Assembly (NCBI RefSeq): GCF_001544275.1
Contig: NZ_BCQE01000004.1
Span: 124,001 to 188,000, forward strand
From: Enterococcus gallinarum NBRC 100675
Lineage (GTDB): Bacteria > Bacillota > Bacilli > Lactobacillales > Enterococcaceae
DNA: 64,000 bases
Direction of reading: 5' to 3'
The position numbers and the translations under genes are program-made. Shown here in pieces: positions 17,294 through 26,344 of this stretch; within the stretch, counting starts at the first letter, position 1, and each line of letters starts with the position of its first letter. The notes under the pieces are model-generated. The model did no database searches, was not told the origin of the DNA, and worked only from the letters and a program-made list of their open reading frames with translations.

Positions 17294-19558
17294 GTGAACG
17301 AACGTCAAAAAGAACAACTACATGTCGATGATACAATCGCATTGATTCGAAGAGAACAAATGGTCTTAGCGCAGCAAAAAGCGGACTTGGCTACAAAAAT
17401 GGAGGATCAGTTAAAAGAGATTTCCGAAAAGAAGATTCGTGGTGGTGATAGCGAAGCTTTTTACGAATCTGTTGTTGAATATCAGCAACACGAGCAAGAA
17501 TTGCTGCTAAAATATCGAACAGCGGAATCTCAAGAGAAAAGAGTCAAAACATTGGAAACAATGGCTAGCAATCCTTATTTTGCCAGAATTGATTTTCAAG
17601 AAGAACAAGAAAAAGAAACACTTTATCTAGGGATCGCCTCATTAAGGGATCAGCAAGAAGAAACAATTGTCATCGATTGGCGGGCACCTATCGCAAATTT
17701 ATATTACGAAGGAGAATTAGGCGAAACGTTTTATGAAACAGAAACCGATCGCTTTACAGTTGAGTTGTTGCTGAAGCGTCAATTTAAAATTCAAGAAGGT
17801 CAGATTTTGTCTATGGTGGACACTTCAGAAATCATCAATGATGAGTTTTTGCTGGAGATTTTAGACGAAGCCTCTTCTTCTCAAATGAAAAATATTGTCT
17901 CAACGATCCAAAAAGCACAAAATCAGATCATTCGTGATACTACTAGCAAGTTCATGCTGATTGAAGGAATTGCCGGCAGTGGTAAAACATCGGCACTGTT
18001 GCAACGGGTGGCGTTCTTGCTTTATCGCAACCGCAAATGGCTGGATGAAGAACAAGTCTTGCTTTTCTCTCCCAATCATTTATTTTCTGATTATATTTCA
18101 ATGGTCTTGCCTTCTCTTGGGGAAAGTGAAGTGCCAACACGTACGTTCCACCATTTCATCCAAAGAGCTCTGCCCAATTTCCAAATCACAAAAGAAACAC
18201 AGCTAGAAGAAACTTTCTTATCAGGAGCAGACGATCGGATTGAAAAGATCAAAAGCAGTCTAAAACTTGTCAAATTGATTCAACGATACGTACAGAAGAT
18301 TTCTGCGATCGGTCCGTTATTTCGTGATTTAAAAATTCAAGGACAGACATACATTACGAAAGAACAAATCCGTCGTTGGTATCAAGAAACCAATCAAGAG
18401 CTTCCTTTGTATCAACGGAGTCAATTATTACAAACAAAATTACTGAAAAAAATCGGTGGTCTTGAAAAAGATGAGGCCAAAAAAGATTGGGTCAAAGAAG
18501 CAACCGAAGAGCAGTTGCAGCAACATTTTGCCAAAGATCCTTATCAAGAGTACACAGAAGAAAATGAACGCCGATTGCGTAAGCAAATCCGCCAGCAAAT
18601 CGTTAAGAAAAAATTCCGCTCACTAACTCGTGGTGTCAAACAATACCAGTTTATCAACCAAACCAAGCAGTATTTACATTTCTTACAGGCAGTTCCTAAG
18701 ACGTTGTTAGACGATCAAGCGATCCGTGACGAAGATTGGCAACAACATCTCCGACTTCTGAGGGAAGGTCTGCGGCAACGCCAATTGACCCAAGAAGATG
18801 CCGTGCTATTCTTTTTGCTGATCAAACAACTTTACCCAATCTATGTGGATGAAAAAGCACGGTTTATTTTCATTGATGAGATGCAGGATTTCCCGCCTGC
18901 TCAAGTGGCTCTCTTACGTCAATTATATCCTAAAGCCGGAATTACTTTATGTGGTGATCTAAATCAGAAGGTCTACGGTAATGAAACGATCGTTGGTTCG
19001 TTGGAAGAGTTGTTTCCTGCTGACAGCGTGACTCGGTATCAACTAAAAACCAGCTATCGTTCAACGAAAGAAATCACGGATTTTGCCAACCAATTCTTAA
19101 CTGGTTCTGATCAAGTTGAATTGACAGCACGCGAAGGGTCTCTCCCTCAAGTCATTCAAACCGAGAACGAAACAGTTGGTCTGGACTACTTGCAGCAAGC
19201 ATTAACCAAATCACAGTCACACTGGCGCACAGCTATCATCTGTAAAACAGCTGCCGACTGCCGAGCGCTTTATGCTCAGCTCTCTGAAGAGATGCAGGAT
19301 CAAGTTCAATTAATTACTTCAGAGGAAGATTTTATGAAACGTAAAATCATGATTTTTCCAGCCTTTTTAGCTAAAGGGTTGGAATTTGATCAAGTATTCT
19401 TATGGACGTATGGGACTTCTTTTGTGACTGAGCAAGATCAATTGATCTTCTATACCATGGCGACCCGTGCCATGCACCAATTGATTGTTTTGCAAAATAA
19501 CACCAATCAATTGCTAGAGAAAGCTGATCCCGCAACCTACGCATTACAATTGCTTTAA
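17294..19558 (+). CDS. helD: RNA polymerase recycling motor HelD
   Basis: 754 aa UvrD/Rep-like superfamily 1 ATPase. An N-terminal coiled coil (about 1-90) that enters the RNA polymerase secondary channel precedes Walker A GIAGSGKT (about 227) and Walker B FIFIDEMQDF (about 528). HelD releases stalled RNA polymerase from nucleic acids. The start is GTG, with AAGGAGG upstream. Transcribed alone, with a promoter just upstream and a strong terminator downstream. Confidence 0.92.
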   Translation: MNERQKEQLHVDDTIALIRREQMVLAQQKADLATKMEDQLKEISEKKIRGGDSEAFYESVVEYQQHEQELLLKYRTAESQEKRVKTLETMASNPYFARIDFQEEQEKETLYLGIASLRDQQEETIVIDWRAPIANLYYEGELGETFYETETDRFTVELLLKRQFKIQEGQILSMVDTSEIINDEFLLEILDEASSSQMKNIVSTIQKAQNQIIRDTTSKFMLIEGIAGSGKTSALLQRVAFLLYRNRKWLDEEQVLLFSPNHLFSDYISMVLPSLGESEVPTRTFHHFIQRALPNFQITKETQLEETFLSGADDRIEKIKSSLKLVKLIQRYVQKISAIGPLFRDLKIQGQTYITKEQIRRWYQETNQELPLYQRSQLLQTKLLKKIGGLEKDEAKKDWVKEATEEQLQQHFAKDPYQEYTEENERRLRKQIRQQIVKKKFRSLTRGVKQYQFINQTKQYLHFLQAVPKTLLDDQAIRDEDWQQHLRLLREGLRQRQLTQEDAVLFFLLIKQLYPIYVDEKARFIFIDEMQDFPPAQVALLRQLYPKAGITLCGDLNQKVYGNETIVGSLEELFPADSVTRYQLKTSYRSTKEITDFANQFLTGSDQVELTAREGSLPQVIQTENETVGLDYLQQALTKSQSHWRTAIICKTAADCRALYAQLSEEMQDQVQLITSEEDFMKRKIMIFPAFLAKGLEFDQVFLWTYGTSFVTEQDQLIFYTMATRAMHQLIVLQNNTNQLLEKADPATYALQLL

Positions 19559-19578
19559 GGAAAGTGATTGATACATCA

Positions 19579-19618
19579 AAAAACGAGAGCAAACGGACAC
19601 TCCGTTGCTCTCGTTTTT
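19579..19618 (+). terminator. Terminator after helD
   Basis: Stem of 9 bp plus 4 bp above a bulged A (19584-19597 with 19601-19613), loop CAC, flanked by A and T runs. Confidence 0.92.
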
Positions 19619-19635
19619 GCTTAGCGATAAATGAT

Positions 19636-19677
19636 CAATCAAACAATATTCTTCTCGACAAAAGCCTTGTTTGATTG
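19636..19677. repeat. Inverted repeat behind the 19.7-kb gene
   Basis: Perfect 11-bp arms (CAATCAAACAA and complement, 19636-19646 and 19667-19677) with a 20-base loop. No clear T run follows on the minus strand, so its role as terminator is uncertain. Confidence 0.45.
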
Positions 19678-19710
19678 GTATTTGTTTGGTCATTTTTTTA
19701 CAGGGTTCGA

Positions 19711-20370
19711 TCACCCCTTCAATTCACCGATAAAGAGTCTCGTTTCTGGATATTTCATCGCGACAATCGTCAAAATCATCTGAAGTTCTGAAACATTTTC
19801 TTCATTGTCAGGATCAAAGATTTTACTATGTTTTCCAATACTGCCATTGTCGATCAATCGATAGATCCGGTTCCATTCCATAAATTGTTCGACATCTGTA
19901 AAGTGACTGAGGGGAAAACCGGAACCATCTAGAATTTCTGTTAAACGAAAAGCAATATAAGAACTGTCGATCACATATTCCTTTTCAGGATCAATTTGAC
20001 TACTTTTCTGAAAATCAATGATTGCTTTTTCTGGACGATGATGCAGCAGCCACTCTAACAACAAGAAAAAGCCTTCCATCCGATAATTGTCCAAAAATAA
20101 GCGTTGGGACGCTTCCGATACTCGGAAAACCAGCGGGATCAAAAAATTCCGTTTATAAATCAGTAAAGGCGCACGATCTACCGTCACATTCAAGTAGCGA
20201 TTCAAATAGGTGGCTCCACGAAAACCGCCCAAACGGTATCCCTCTACACCGTATTTTTTATATTTGCGGCACAGTGCAGAACAATCAGAAACTGAGACAG
20301 ATACTTCTGCTAATTTATCGTATCCGCTTAAAATCCGATCAAAAGGCTCTAAAACGATTTTTTCTTCCAA
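19711..20370 (-). CDS. Protein of unknown function
   Basis: About 219 aa, soluble, with no signal peptide or membrane segment and no domain I recognise. The N-terminal part carries two Cys in SDCSALCRKY and a GYRLGGFRG motif; the C-terminal half is rich in aromatic residues. I chose TTG at 20370 because AAGGGAG lies 8 bases before it; the ATG at 20394 has no ribosome site but would add only 8 residues. It has its own transcription unit between helD and yebC. Confidence 0.7.
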   Translation of the reverse strand: MEEKIVLEPFDRILSGYDKLAEVSVSVSDCSALCRKYKKYGVEGYRLGGFRGATYLNRYLNVTVDRAPLLIYKRNFLIPLVFRVSEASQRLFLDNYRMEGFFLLLEWLLHHRPEKAIIDFQKSSQIDPEKEYVIDSSYIAFRLTEILDGSGFPLSHFTDVEQFMEWNRIYRLIDNGSIGKHSKIFDPDNEENVSELQMILTIVAMKYPETRLFIGELKG

Positions 20371-20483
20371 CTCTGCCGCTCCCTTCTTGCTCATACTGCT
20401 AATTACTTAAATAATAACATAAAAAAAGCGATTAAACCAAAAGAAATACCCCTTTGTTTTTTGAAAACAATAAAAATGAAAGT

Positions 20484-20525
20484 AAAAAAACACCCCAGAA
20501 AGCACAGATAAACTTTCAAGGATGT
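20484..20525 (-). terminator. Terminator after yebC
   Basis: 13-bp imperfect stem (20490-20502 with 20513-20525, two G-U pairs and one mismatch) followed by seven U on the minus strand, 8 bases after the yebC stop. Confidence 0.8.
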
Positions 20526-20532
20526 CTTACTT

Positions 20533-21258
20533 TTATTCTTCTTCGCTGTCTGCTACATTATGATAAACGTTTTGGACATCTTCTAAATCTTCTAGTGCAT
20601 CGATCATTTTTTCAAATTTTTCAAGATCTTCTCCAGTCAAAGTGACTTCATTTTGAGGAATCATTTGCATCTCAGCAATTGAAAACTCAGTAATTCCTTT
20701 TTCTTTTAAAGCTTCTTGAATCACATGGAAATCACTAGGTTCTCCATGGACGATGATTTGACCATCTTCTTCAAGAACATCGCGCACGTCGATGTCTTTT
20801 TCCATCAAATATTCTAAGATGTCATCTGCATCCGTACCAGAAAAACCAAATAATGCCGTATTATCAAACATGTAAGCAACTGCGCCAGAAACACCCATGT
20901 TTCCGCCATTTTTACCAAAAGCTGCTCGTACGTCTGCTGCAGTACGGTTAACATTATTCGTCAATGTATCGACGATTACCATTGAACCATTTGGTCCGAA
21001 CCCTTCATAACGCAATTCGGAGTATTGTTCGTCCCCTGAACCTTTTGCTTTCTCAATTGCTCGGTCAATGATGTGTTTTGGTACATTGTATGTTTTTGCA
21101 CGTTCAATAACAAAGCGCAATTTTTGGTTCGCATGAGGATCAGGATCACCTGATTTTGCTGCCGCGTAGATTTCGATTCCAAATTTTGCATAAACTCGGC
21201 TATTGTTTGCATCCTTAGCAGTTTTCTTTGCTACGATATTTGCCCATTTACGACCCAT
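20533..21258 (-). CDS. yebC: YebC/PmpR-family protein
   Basis: 241 aa. Starts [18 protein letters not shown], with the [17 protein letters not shown] and [14 protein letters not shown] blocks of the family and an acidic C-terminus. Long annotated as a DNA-binding regulator; recent work on YebC proteins points to relief of ribosome stalling at proline stretches. Single-gene unit with promoter at 21299-21327 and terminator at 20484-20525. Confidence 0.92.
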   Translation of the reverse strand: MGRKWANIVAKKTAKDANNSRVYAKFGIEIYAAAKSGDPDPHANQKLRFVIERAKTYNVPKHIIDRAIEKAKGSGDEQYSELRYEGFGPNGSMVIVDTLTNNVNRTAADVRAAFGKNGGNMGVSGAVAYMFDNTALFGFSGTDADDILEYLMEKDIDVRDVLEEDGQIIVHGEPSDFHVIQEALKEKGITEFSIAEMQMIPQNEVTLTGEDLEKFEKMIDALEDLEDVQNVYHNVADSEEE

Positions 21259-21298
21259 AATTTCACTTCGCTTTCTTTATAATCAAAATTCCTTAATC

Positions 21299-21327
21299 AT
21301 TATACTTGTGATTTCCTGTTCTGTGAA
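21299..21327 (-). promoter_or_regulatory. Sigma-A promoter of yebC
   Basis: TTCACA (21322-21327) and TATAAT (21299-21304), spacer 17, on the minus strand. The -35 box lies in the short gap after tmcAL. Confidence 0.75.
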
Positions 21328-21338
21328 GTAATTTCAGT

Positions 21339-22502
21339 TCAATTCTTTAGAAAAATAGGGGAACGACCAAAATTTTGTTCTACAATCTGTGGTGATGCCA
21401 ACTGATAGATTTGATCTACCCGTAAAGAATACCCAAAACGTTCACTTTCCTTTTTGCCAAATTTAGAAATGAGCGGCAGGTCTGTTTTCTTTTTAACTTG
21501 CTTTAAATAATTTTGTCCTGCTGTTGTAAACCCCAAAATACGAATCCCGGTATTCTTTTGTGCTTGTTGGACTTCTTCACTGGTTGCTTGAAACAATAGA
21601 TAACACATCAACCGCTGAAGTCTAGTTCTAGTATACCGTTTTGTTTTCAGAAGTGCCATAAATTCCGCAAAAGAAGTGGCGTGTAAACAATCTTTGATCC
21701 GATATTCTAATCCTTCGGTCACTTGATACCGGGTTCGCAATTGTTCAAGAGGGGTGGCGATAAGTTGGTACTGCAACAATGGCCAAAAAAACTCCCAATC
21801 AATCGCTTGGTCTAATAAATCATTTCTTACACTTTCAGGAACGTACCCTTTAATCTCTTGACCTGCCTTCACAGCTTTGCGAATAGCCGTCGCACTGGCA
21901 ATCATCCCACCAGACAATTCTTGCGAGTGATAGGCCGCTTGTTTCCTTGGAATCGGCAACAGTTTCATTGGTGATGGATACTGACACGTTTCACGAGCAT
22001 AACGCATACCCAATATGTGATTAGGCAAATGAGCCTCTGCCAAAAAGTCTGGATAGACTGCTGCAAAAGCCGCATGCATTTTTTGTGTATAGGTTTGGTT
22101 CTCAGAAGCATTTTCACGGAAAAACTGGTTGATGACTTCTTGATTGTTTTGCTCAAAATGCGCAAATGCTTCATAATCAAACGGTTCGGGAGCGTCCGTT
22201 CCAAAACATAAAAATGAGCAATCCAATGATTGCAGAATTCTAATTGCTCCTTTTGCAAAGAAATCAGCTGATTGAACTGACCAAGCCGGCGGTAATTCTA
22301 CAATTAGATCTACGCCATTTTCGAGTGCAGCTCGAGCACGCTGCCATTTGTCAACGATTGCCGGTTCTCCTCGCTGCAAAAAATTGCCACTCATCACCGC
22401 CACAACAACATCCGCTCCGGATGCTTTTCTAGCTTGCTGGACATGAAATTCATGGCCGTTATGAAAAGGGTTATACTCTACAACAATACCGCATGCTTGC
22501 AT
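21339..22502 (-). CDS. tmcAL: tRNA(Met) cytidine acetate ligase
   Basis: 387 aa. HIGH-type nucleotidyltransferase: GIVVEYNPFHNGHEFH at the N-terminus, then AVMSGNFLQRGEPAIVDKW. TmcAL (YlbM) uses ATP and acetate to form N4-acetylcytidine at the wobble position of elongator tRNA-Met. ATG at 22502 chosen, with AAAGGAG upstream; the longer frame to 22529 starts before the ribosome site. It follows the yqeM terminator by about 50 bases, so it is read by leak-through or from its own weak promoter. Confidence 0.93.
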   Translation of the reverse strand: MQACGIVVEYNPFHNGHEFHVQQARKASGADVVVAVMSGNFLQRGEPAIVDKWQRARAALENGVDLIVELPPAWSVQSADFFAKGAIRILQSLDCSFLCFGTDAPEPFDYEAFAHFEQNNQEVINQFFRENASENQTYTQKMHAAFAAVYPDFLAEAHLPNHILGMRYARETCQYPSPMKLLPIPRKQAAYHSQELSGGMIASATAIRKAVKAGQEIKGYVPESVRNDLLDQAIDWEFFWPLLQYQLIATPLEQLRTRYQVTEGLEYRIKDCLHATSFAEFMALLKTKRYTRTRLQRLMCYLLFQATSEEVQQAQKNTGIRILGFTTAGQNYLKQVKKKTDLPLISKFGKKESERFGYSLRVDQIYQLASPQIVEQNFGRSPIFLKN

Positions 22503-22553
22503 TTCTCCACTCCTTTCTCCCATCAGCAAAAAAACTTAAGTTCTTTTTAATCT

Positions 22554-22583
22554 AAAAAAACCGCAAACAATCACAGCTTGCGG
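22554..22583 (-). terminator. Terminator at the end of yqeM
   Basis: CCGCAA/TTGCGG stem (22561-22566 with 22578-22583) followed by seven U (22554-22560). The upstream arm lies inside the last yqeM codons. Confidence 0.75.
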
Positions 22584-23302
22584 CAGACAAAGAACCAGCG
22601 ACGGCTCTTTTCATTTGGCGGACTATCAATAAAGTCTGCATACATTTCGATTTCAGAGAAGCCGGCATTTTCCAACATCCGCTGATAACTTTCAAGCGAA
22701 TAGGTGCGTTCTCGGTGTAGTTCATCCATTCGTTGGAAAGTACCATCCTCATTTTGCACAAAAAAAGTCAAAAAATGTTCGATGCTGTGAGGAACTTCTC
22801 CTTGGTAACTTTCCCAGAGAAAGGCAAACTCATCTGTTTGATAGTGGTAGCTGTAATCAGGGAATACTTCATCGATCTGGTATGTTGAGTGTACATCGAA
22901 CATAAATACCCCGTCGTCACGCAAGCTGTTATAAACCCCATCGAAAACTTGCTGGACACTTTGCTCATCTTCCATATAACAGATTGAGTCAGAGTAACAA
23001 GTGATCGCTTCGTAAGTTCCCACATCTGTCAGATCCAACATGTCCCCTTCTACAAATTGGATGGGCGTGTCCTCTTGTTCCGCCCGCTGACTGGCGATCA
23101 TCAACATTTCTTCTGAAAGGTCTAAGCCGGTTACATCAAAACCCGCTTTAGCGAATTCTACTGCTAATGCACCTGTTCCGCAGGCTAGTTCCATGATTTG
23201 TTTTTTTTCACCTAAATGACGGCAAGAAAAATCCAGCCACTTTTGATAGAGACTGGAATCCATTACTTCGTCATAGACAAAAGCAAATGTTTCGTAGGCC
23301 AT
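22571..23302 (-). CDS. yqeM: Class I SAM-dependent methyltransferase YqeM
   Basis: 243 aa. Rossmann methyltransferase: MELACGTGALAVEFA (motif I, about residue 40) and VTGLDLSEEML; the N-terminus AYETFAFVYDEVMD is typical of YqeM. The substrate is unknown. ATG at 23302 follows the rsfS stop by 2 bases without an own ribosome site, so translation is coupled. Conserved last member of the yqeG-yqeM cluster. Confidence 0.88.
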   Translation of the reverse strand: MAYETFAFVYDEVMDSSLYQKWLDFSCRHLGEKKQIMELACGTGALAVEFAKAGFDVTGLDLSEEMLMIASQRAEQEDTPIQFVEGDMLDLTDVGTYEAITCYSDSICYMEDEQSVQQVFDGVYNSLRDDGVFMFDVHSTYQIDEVFPDYSYHYQTDEFAFLWESYQGEVPHSIEHFLTFFVQNEDGTFQRMDELHRERTYSLESYQRMLENAGFSEIEMYADFIDSPPNEKSRRWFFVCRKL

Positions 23303-23304
23303 TA

Positions 23305-23661
23305 TTAAGCCACGACCCATTCATTTAGATCAACAAGCGGTGCATCTGACCATAATTTTTCTAAATTATAAAACGCACGTTCTGAAGCGTTGAAAACATG
23401 AACGATGACATCACCAAGATCAATCAAGACCCATTTACCACCATCTTTTCCTTCAACACGGCGAACCTCCACTTGGTTTTCTTCTTCTTTGTCAAGAACT
23501 TCATCAATGATGGCATTGATTTGTCTTTCGCTGTTCCCTGAACAAATCACAAAGTAATCGGCTAATAATGAAATTTCACGAACGTCTAATGCCATAATAT
23601 CTTCGGCATGTTTTGAATCTGCTGCTTTAACAGCAATTTCTAAAATTCTCTGGCTATCTAT
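23305..23661 (-). CDS. rsfS: Ribosomal silencing factor RsfS, apparent ATA start
   Basis: 118 aa when read from an ATA codon at 23661. RsfS binds uL14 and blocks 30S-50S joining when nutrients are low. Conserved text: DSQRILEIAVKAAD, AEDIMALDVREISLLADYFV and GGKWVLIDLGDVIVHVF. The first conventional start is an ATG at 23595, which would remove 22 conserved residues and has no ribosome site. In contrast AGGAGG lies 8 bases before the ATA, and an in-frame TAG (the yqeK stop) lies four codons further up. The start is therefore probably ATA, or the ATA is a sequence error for ATG. Confidence 0.85.
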   Translation of the reverse strand: MDSQRILEIAVKAADSKHAEDIMALDVREISLLADYFVICSGNSERQINAIIDEVLDKEEENQVEVRRVEGKDGGKWVLIDLGDVIVHVFNASERAFYNLEKLWSDAPLVDLNEWVVA

Positions 23662-23673
23662 GGTAATTCCCTC

Positions 23674-24258
23674 CTAATGGTTTGCGACCCAATGATTGTA
23701 TGTTTCAATCGTCTTGGGATAAATTGGTGCTTCCTTTTCAATCAAATAAAGCAATGTATGTTTCGTTTCATAAGCTACTGCAGCGTCAAGATCAATCATA
23801 GCTAATTCACGGGCTTCTTTCACACCGGGAAATGATCGGCCAGGTTCGATATAATCGGCAACATAAATGATCTTATCCAACAAACTCATTTCTGCAGCAC
23901 CAGTCGTATGGACACGAATGGCTTGTAGGATCTCTTCGTCATCGATGCCTAACTCTCGCTGAACAAAATCGGCTCCCACAATACCATGCCAAATAGCATT
24001 GCTCCAATTGAGCAATTCCAAATCAAAACCGTCTCGCCGAATGACAAGTTGGAATTCTTCATCTGGACGCTCTTTGGCATAATCATGAGTCAGCGCAGCG
24101 ATACTGGCTTTTTCCGGTGAAGCACCGAATTTTTCAGCCAATGCGACTGCCGTTTTTTCCACACCTAGTACGTGCTGAAATCGTTTTTGACTCATATGCA
24201 TTTGTACTTCCTGCATCAATAATTCGCGTTCAGCAGGCGTATACTGTTGGCTATTCAT
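23674..24258 (-). CDS. yqeK: HD-domain hydrolase YqeK
   Basis: 194 aa. HD motif residues in FQHVLGVEKTAVAL (about residue 22) and AALTHDYAKERP (about 53), with HGIVGADFV further on. Members hydrolyse diadenosine tetraphosphate symmetrically. The start overlaps the end of nadD by 8 bases. Confidence 0.92.
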   Translation of the reverse strand: MNSQQYTPAERELLMQEVQMHMSQKRFQHVLGVEKTAVALAEKFGASPEKASIAALTHDYAKERPDEEFQLVIRRDGFDLELLNWSNAIWHGIVGADFVQRELGIDDEEILQAIRVHTTGAAEMSLLDKIIYVADYIEPGRSFPGVKEARELAMIDLDAAVAYETKHTLLYLIEKEAPIYPKTIETYNHWVANH

Positions 24259-24889
24259 CCAGATACAGCCCCTTTTCTTGAATATAGTTTAACACATTTT
24301 CCGGCAATAAGTAGCGAATCGAGCATCCTTGTTGCACTTTCTTACGAATTATTGTGGAGCTGATATCCATCAAAGGCACATCGATCCAAATGATCGGATA
24401 GGGTGTTTCAACGGGATAGCTAGGACGACGAACCCCGACGAAAGTGACCAACTCCATCAACTCATCAATCCGATGCCACTTCGGCAAGTATTGTACCATG
24501 TCGCCGCCAATAATAAAGTAATAACTTGTATCAGGGTTCTTTTCAGTCAGTTCCTTCATTGTATCAAAAGTATAGCTTTTCCCTTTGCGTTTCAATTCAA
24601 TGTCTTCAATCGCAAATCGGGGATTATCCGCGATCGCTAACTGTAACATTGCCAGTCGGTGAGCAGCCGGGATCGTCTTTTTTTCATCGACATGCGGCGG
24701 AAGATACTCAGGCATAAAATAGACTTTATCCAAGCCCAAAGCTTGCCCAACTTCTTCACCCATGACCAAGTGGGTATAGTGAACGGGGTTGAAATTCCCC
24801 CCCAGTATGCCCACTTGTTTTTTAGGCGCTTGATAAGCCGCTTCTGTTGTATATAAGGTCTGAACTTTGCCAAACGAATTTCCTTGCAT
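24251..24889 (-). CDS. nadD: Nicotinate-nucleotide adenylyltransferase
   Basis: 212 aa. Converts nicotinate mononucleotide and ATP to deamido-NAD. GILGGNFNPVHYTHL (about residue 27) holds the nucleotidyltransferase motif, and DISSTIIRKKV near residue 175 is the second ATP-binding motif. An extension of about 20 residues precedes the domain; ATG at 24889 has AGGAG 9 bases upstream. Part of the yqeG-yqeM operon. Confidence 0.95.
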   Translation of the reverse strand: MQGNSFGKVQTLYTTEAAYQAPKKQVGILGGNFNPVHYTHLVMGEEVGQALGLDKVYFMPEYLPPHVDEKKTIPAAHRLAMLQLAIADNPRFAIEDIELKRKGKSYTFDTMKELTEKNPDTSYYFIIGGDMVQYLPKWHRIDELMELVTFVGVRRPSYPVETPYPIIWIDVPLMDISSTIIRKKVQQGCSIRYLLPENVLNYIQEKGLYLDE

Positions 24890-24901
24890 GTCAAATCACT
24901 C

Positions 24902-25213
24902 CTATAATGAACGTACGTTTACAGAGATTTTTTGATATTTTTCTTTTGTAGATGGTTTGAATAACACAATCACGCGTCCAATGATTTGAACAACCTCGCA
25001 TTGAATCGCTTCACTGATTGCTGCTGCAGCGTCCTCCGCCACTTCGTCGGTATTTTGCAATAAAGATACCTTGATCAATTCTCTTTTTTCTAGCGCTTCT
25101 TCGATTTGATTGATCATTGCCTCATTCAATCCGCCTTTGCCAATCTGAAAAATCGGTGTTAAATGATGCGCTTCACTGCGTAAAAACCGCTTTTGTTTTC
25201 CTCGTAATTCCAT
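24902..25213 (-). CDS. yhbY: CRM-domain ribosome assembly factor YhbY
   Basis: 103 aa, a single CRM RNA-binding domain: LRSEAHHLTPIFQIGKGG, then IKVSLLQNTDE and QIIGRVIVLFK. Binds pre-50S rRNA. Between yqeH and nadD as in other Firmicutes, although B. subtilis has aroE between yqeH and yhbY, which is absent here. Confidence 0.93.
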   Translation of the reverse strand: MELRGKQKRFLRSEAHHLTPIFQIGKGGLNEAMINQIEEALEKRELIKVSLLQNTDEVAEDAAAAISEAIQCEVVQIIGRVIVLFKPSTKEKYQKISVNVRSL

Positions 25214-25229
25214 GTTCTGCCTTCTTCCT

Positions 25230-26342
25230 TTAAATTAATGCTTTCCGTTTGATCACATCAACGCCTTTAGGTGCCCAACCAGCAACAACTCCTGGTTTTG
25301 TGACTGTGATCCATCCTAAACCTGCAAAAACAATATCTGTTTTTTCTTTGATCGAAAATTCAAAGCGAACTAACTCCGGAAAATCAGCTAACTCATCAGG
25401 ACGAGGCGGTTGTAAAAGACCGCCAACATGTTTTTGATAAAAGACATCGGCTTTTTCTAACTTCGTGCGATGCAGCACCACATCATTTGCTACATAAGCA
25501 ATGAATGAGCTACGCTCTCCTTGAATAAAGTCAAAACGTGCCAACCCTCCAAAAAAGAGTGTTTGGCCAGCATTCAATTGGTAGCTTTTCGGTTTGATTT
25601 CCTTATTCGGCGCCACGATTTTTAAATCTTTCTTTCCAAGGTAATGAGCCATCTGATGTCGGTGGATGATCCCTGGAGTGTCGATCAGAAAGTGACCGTC
25701 GTCGAGAGGAATTTCGATTTTATCAAGGGTTGTCCCAGGAAAACGAGAAGTAGTAATCAATTCTTGGACTCCAGCCGTCTGTTTGATGATTTGATTGATC
25801 AATGTCGATTTACCGACATTCGTAACACCTACCACATAGACATCTCGACCTTCTCGATAATGATCGATCGCCTGTAACAATTCAGTCATTTCGGCGGCTT
25901 TTTTTGCACTTGTCAATAAAACATCGATTGGACGCAGCCCTGCTTCATGGGCACGCTCTCTCATCCATTGGGTCATTTTTGATTTCTTCAATGACTTTGG
26001 CAAGATATCCACTTTATTGCCCACTAGCAACACAGGATTGTCTCCCACAAAACGATGAAGTCCTGGAATCAACGAACCGTTAAAATCAAAGATATCCACT
26101 ACATTTACGATTAATGCATCTTTTTGACCGAGTTCGTTCAGTAAACGCAGAAAATCATCGTCTGTCAGCGAGACATCTTGGATTTCATTGTAATGTCGCA
26201 AGCGGAAACAGCGTTGGCAATAGACTTCTCCGGTTTCTAGCCCTTTCTCTAATGCAGAGAGCGGTGTATAACCAAGCTCTGTTGGATTTTCTGTCTGGAT
26301 CAGCGCGCCACAGCCAATACAATGAATCATTTCTTCATTCAT
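25230..26342 (-). CDS. yqeH: Ribosome biogenesis GTPase YqeH
   Basis: 370 aa. N-terminal zinc finger (CIGCG and CQRCFRLRHYN), then a circularly permuted GTPase with NKVD before GVTNVGKSTLINQ and DTPG. Needed for 30S assembly. ATG at 26342 lies 2 bases after the yqeG stop with GAGGTGG upstream; the frame to 26438 lies within yqeG. Confidence 0.95.
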   Translation of the reverse strand: MNEEMIHCIGCGALIQTENPTELGYTPLSALEKGLETGEVYCQRCFRLRHYNEIQDVSLTDDDFLRLLNELGQKDALIVNVVDIFDFNGSLIPGLHRFVGDNPVLLVGNKVDILPKSLKKSKMTQWMRERAHEAGLRPIDVLLTSAKKAAEMTELLQAIDHYREGRDVYVVGVTNVGKSTLINQIIKQTAGVQELITTSRFPGTTLDKIEIPLDDGHFLIDTPGIIHRHQMAHYLGKKDLKIVAPNKEIKPKSYQLNAGQTLFFGGLARFDFIQGERSSFIAYVANDVVLHRTKLEKADVFYQKHVGGLLQPPRPDELADFPELVRFEFSIKEKTDIVFAGLGWITVTKPGVVAGWAPKGVDVIKRKALI

Positions 26343-26344
26343 TA

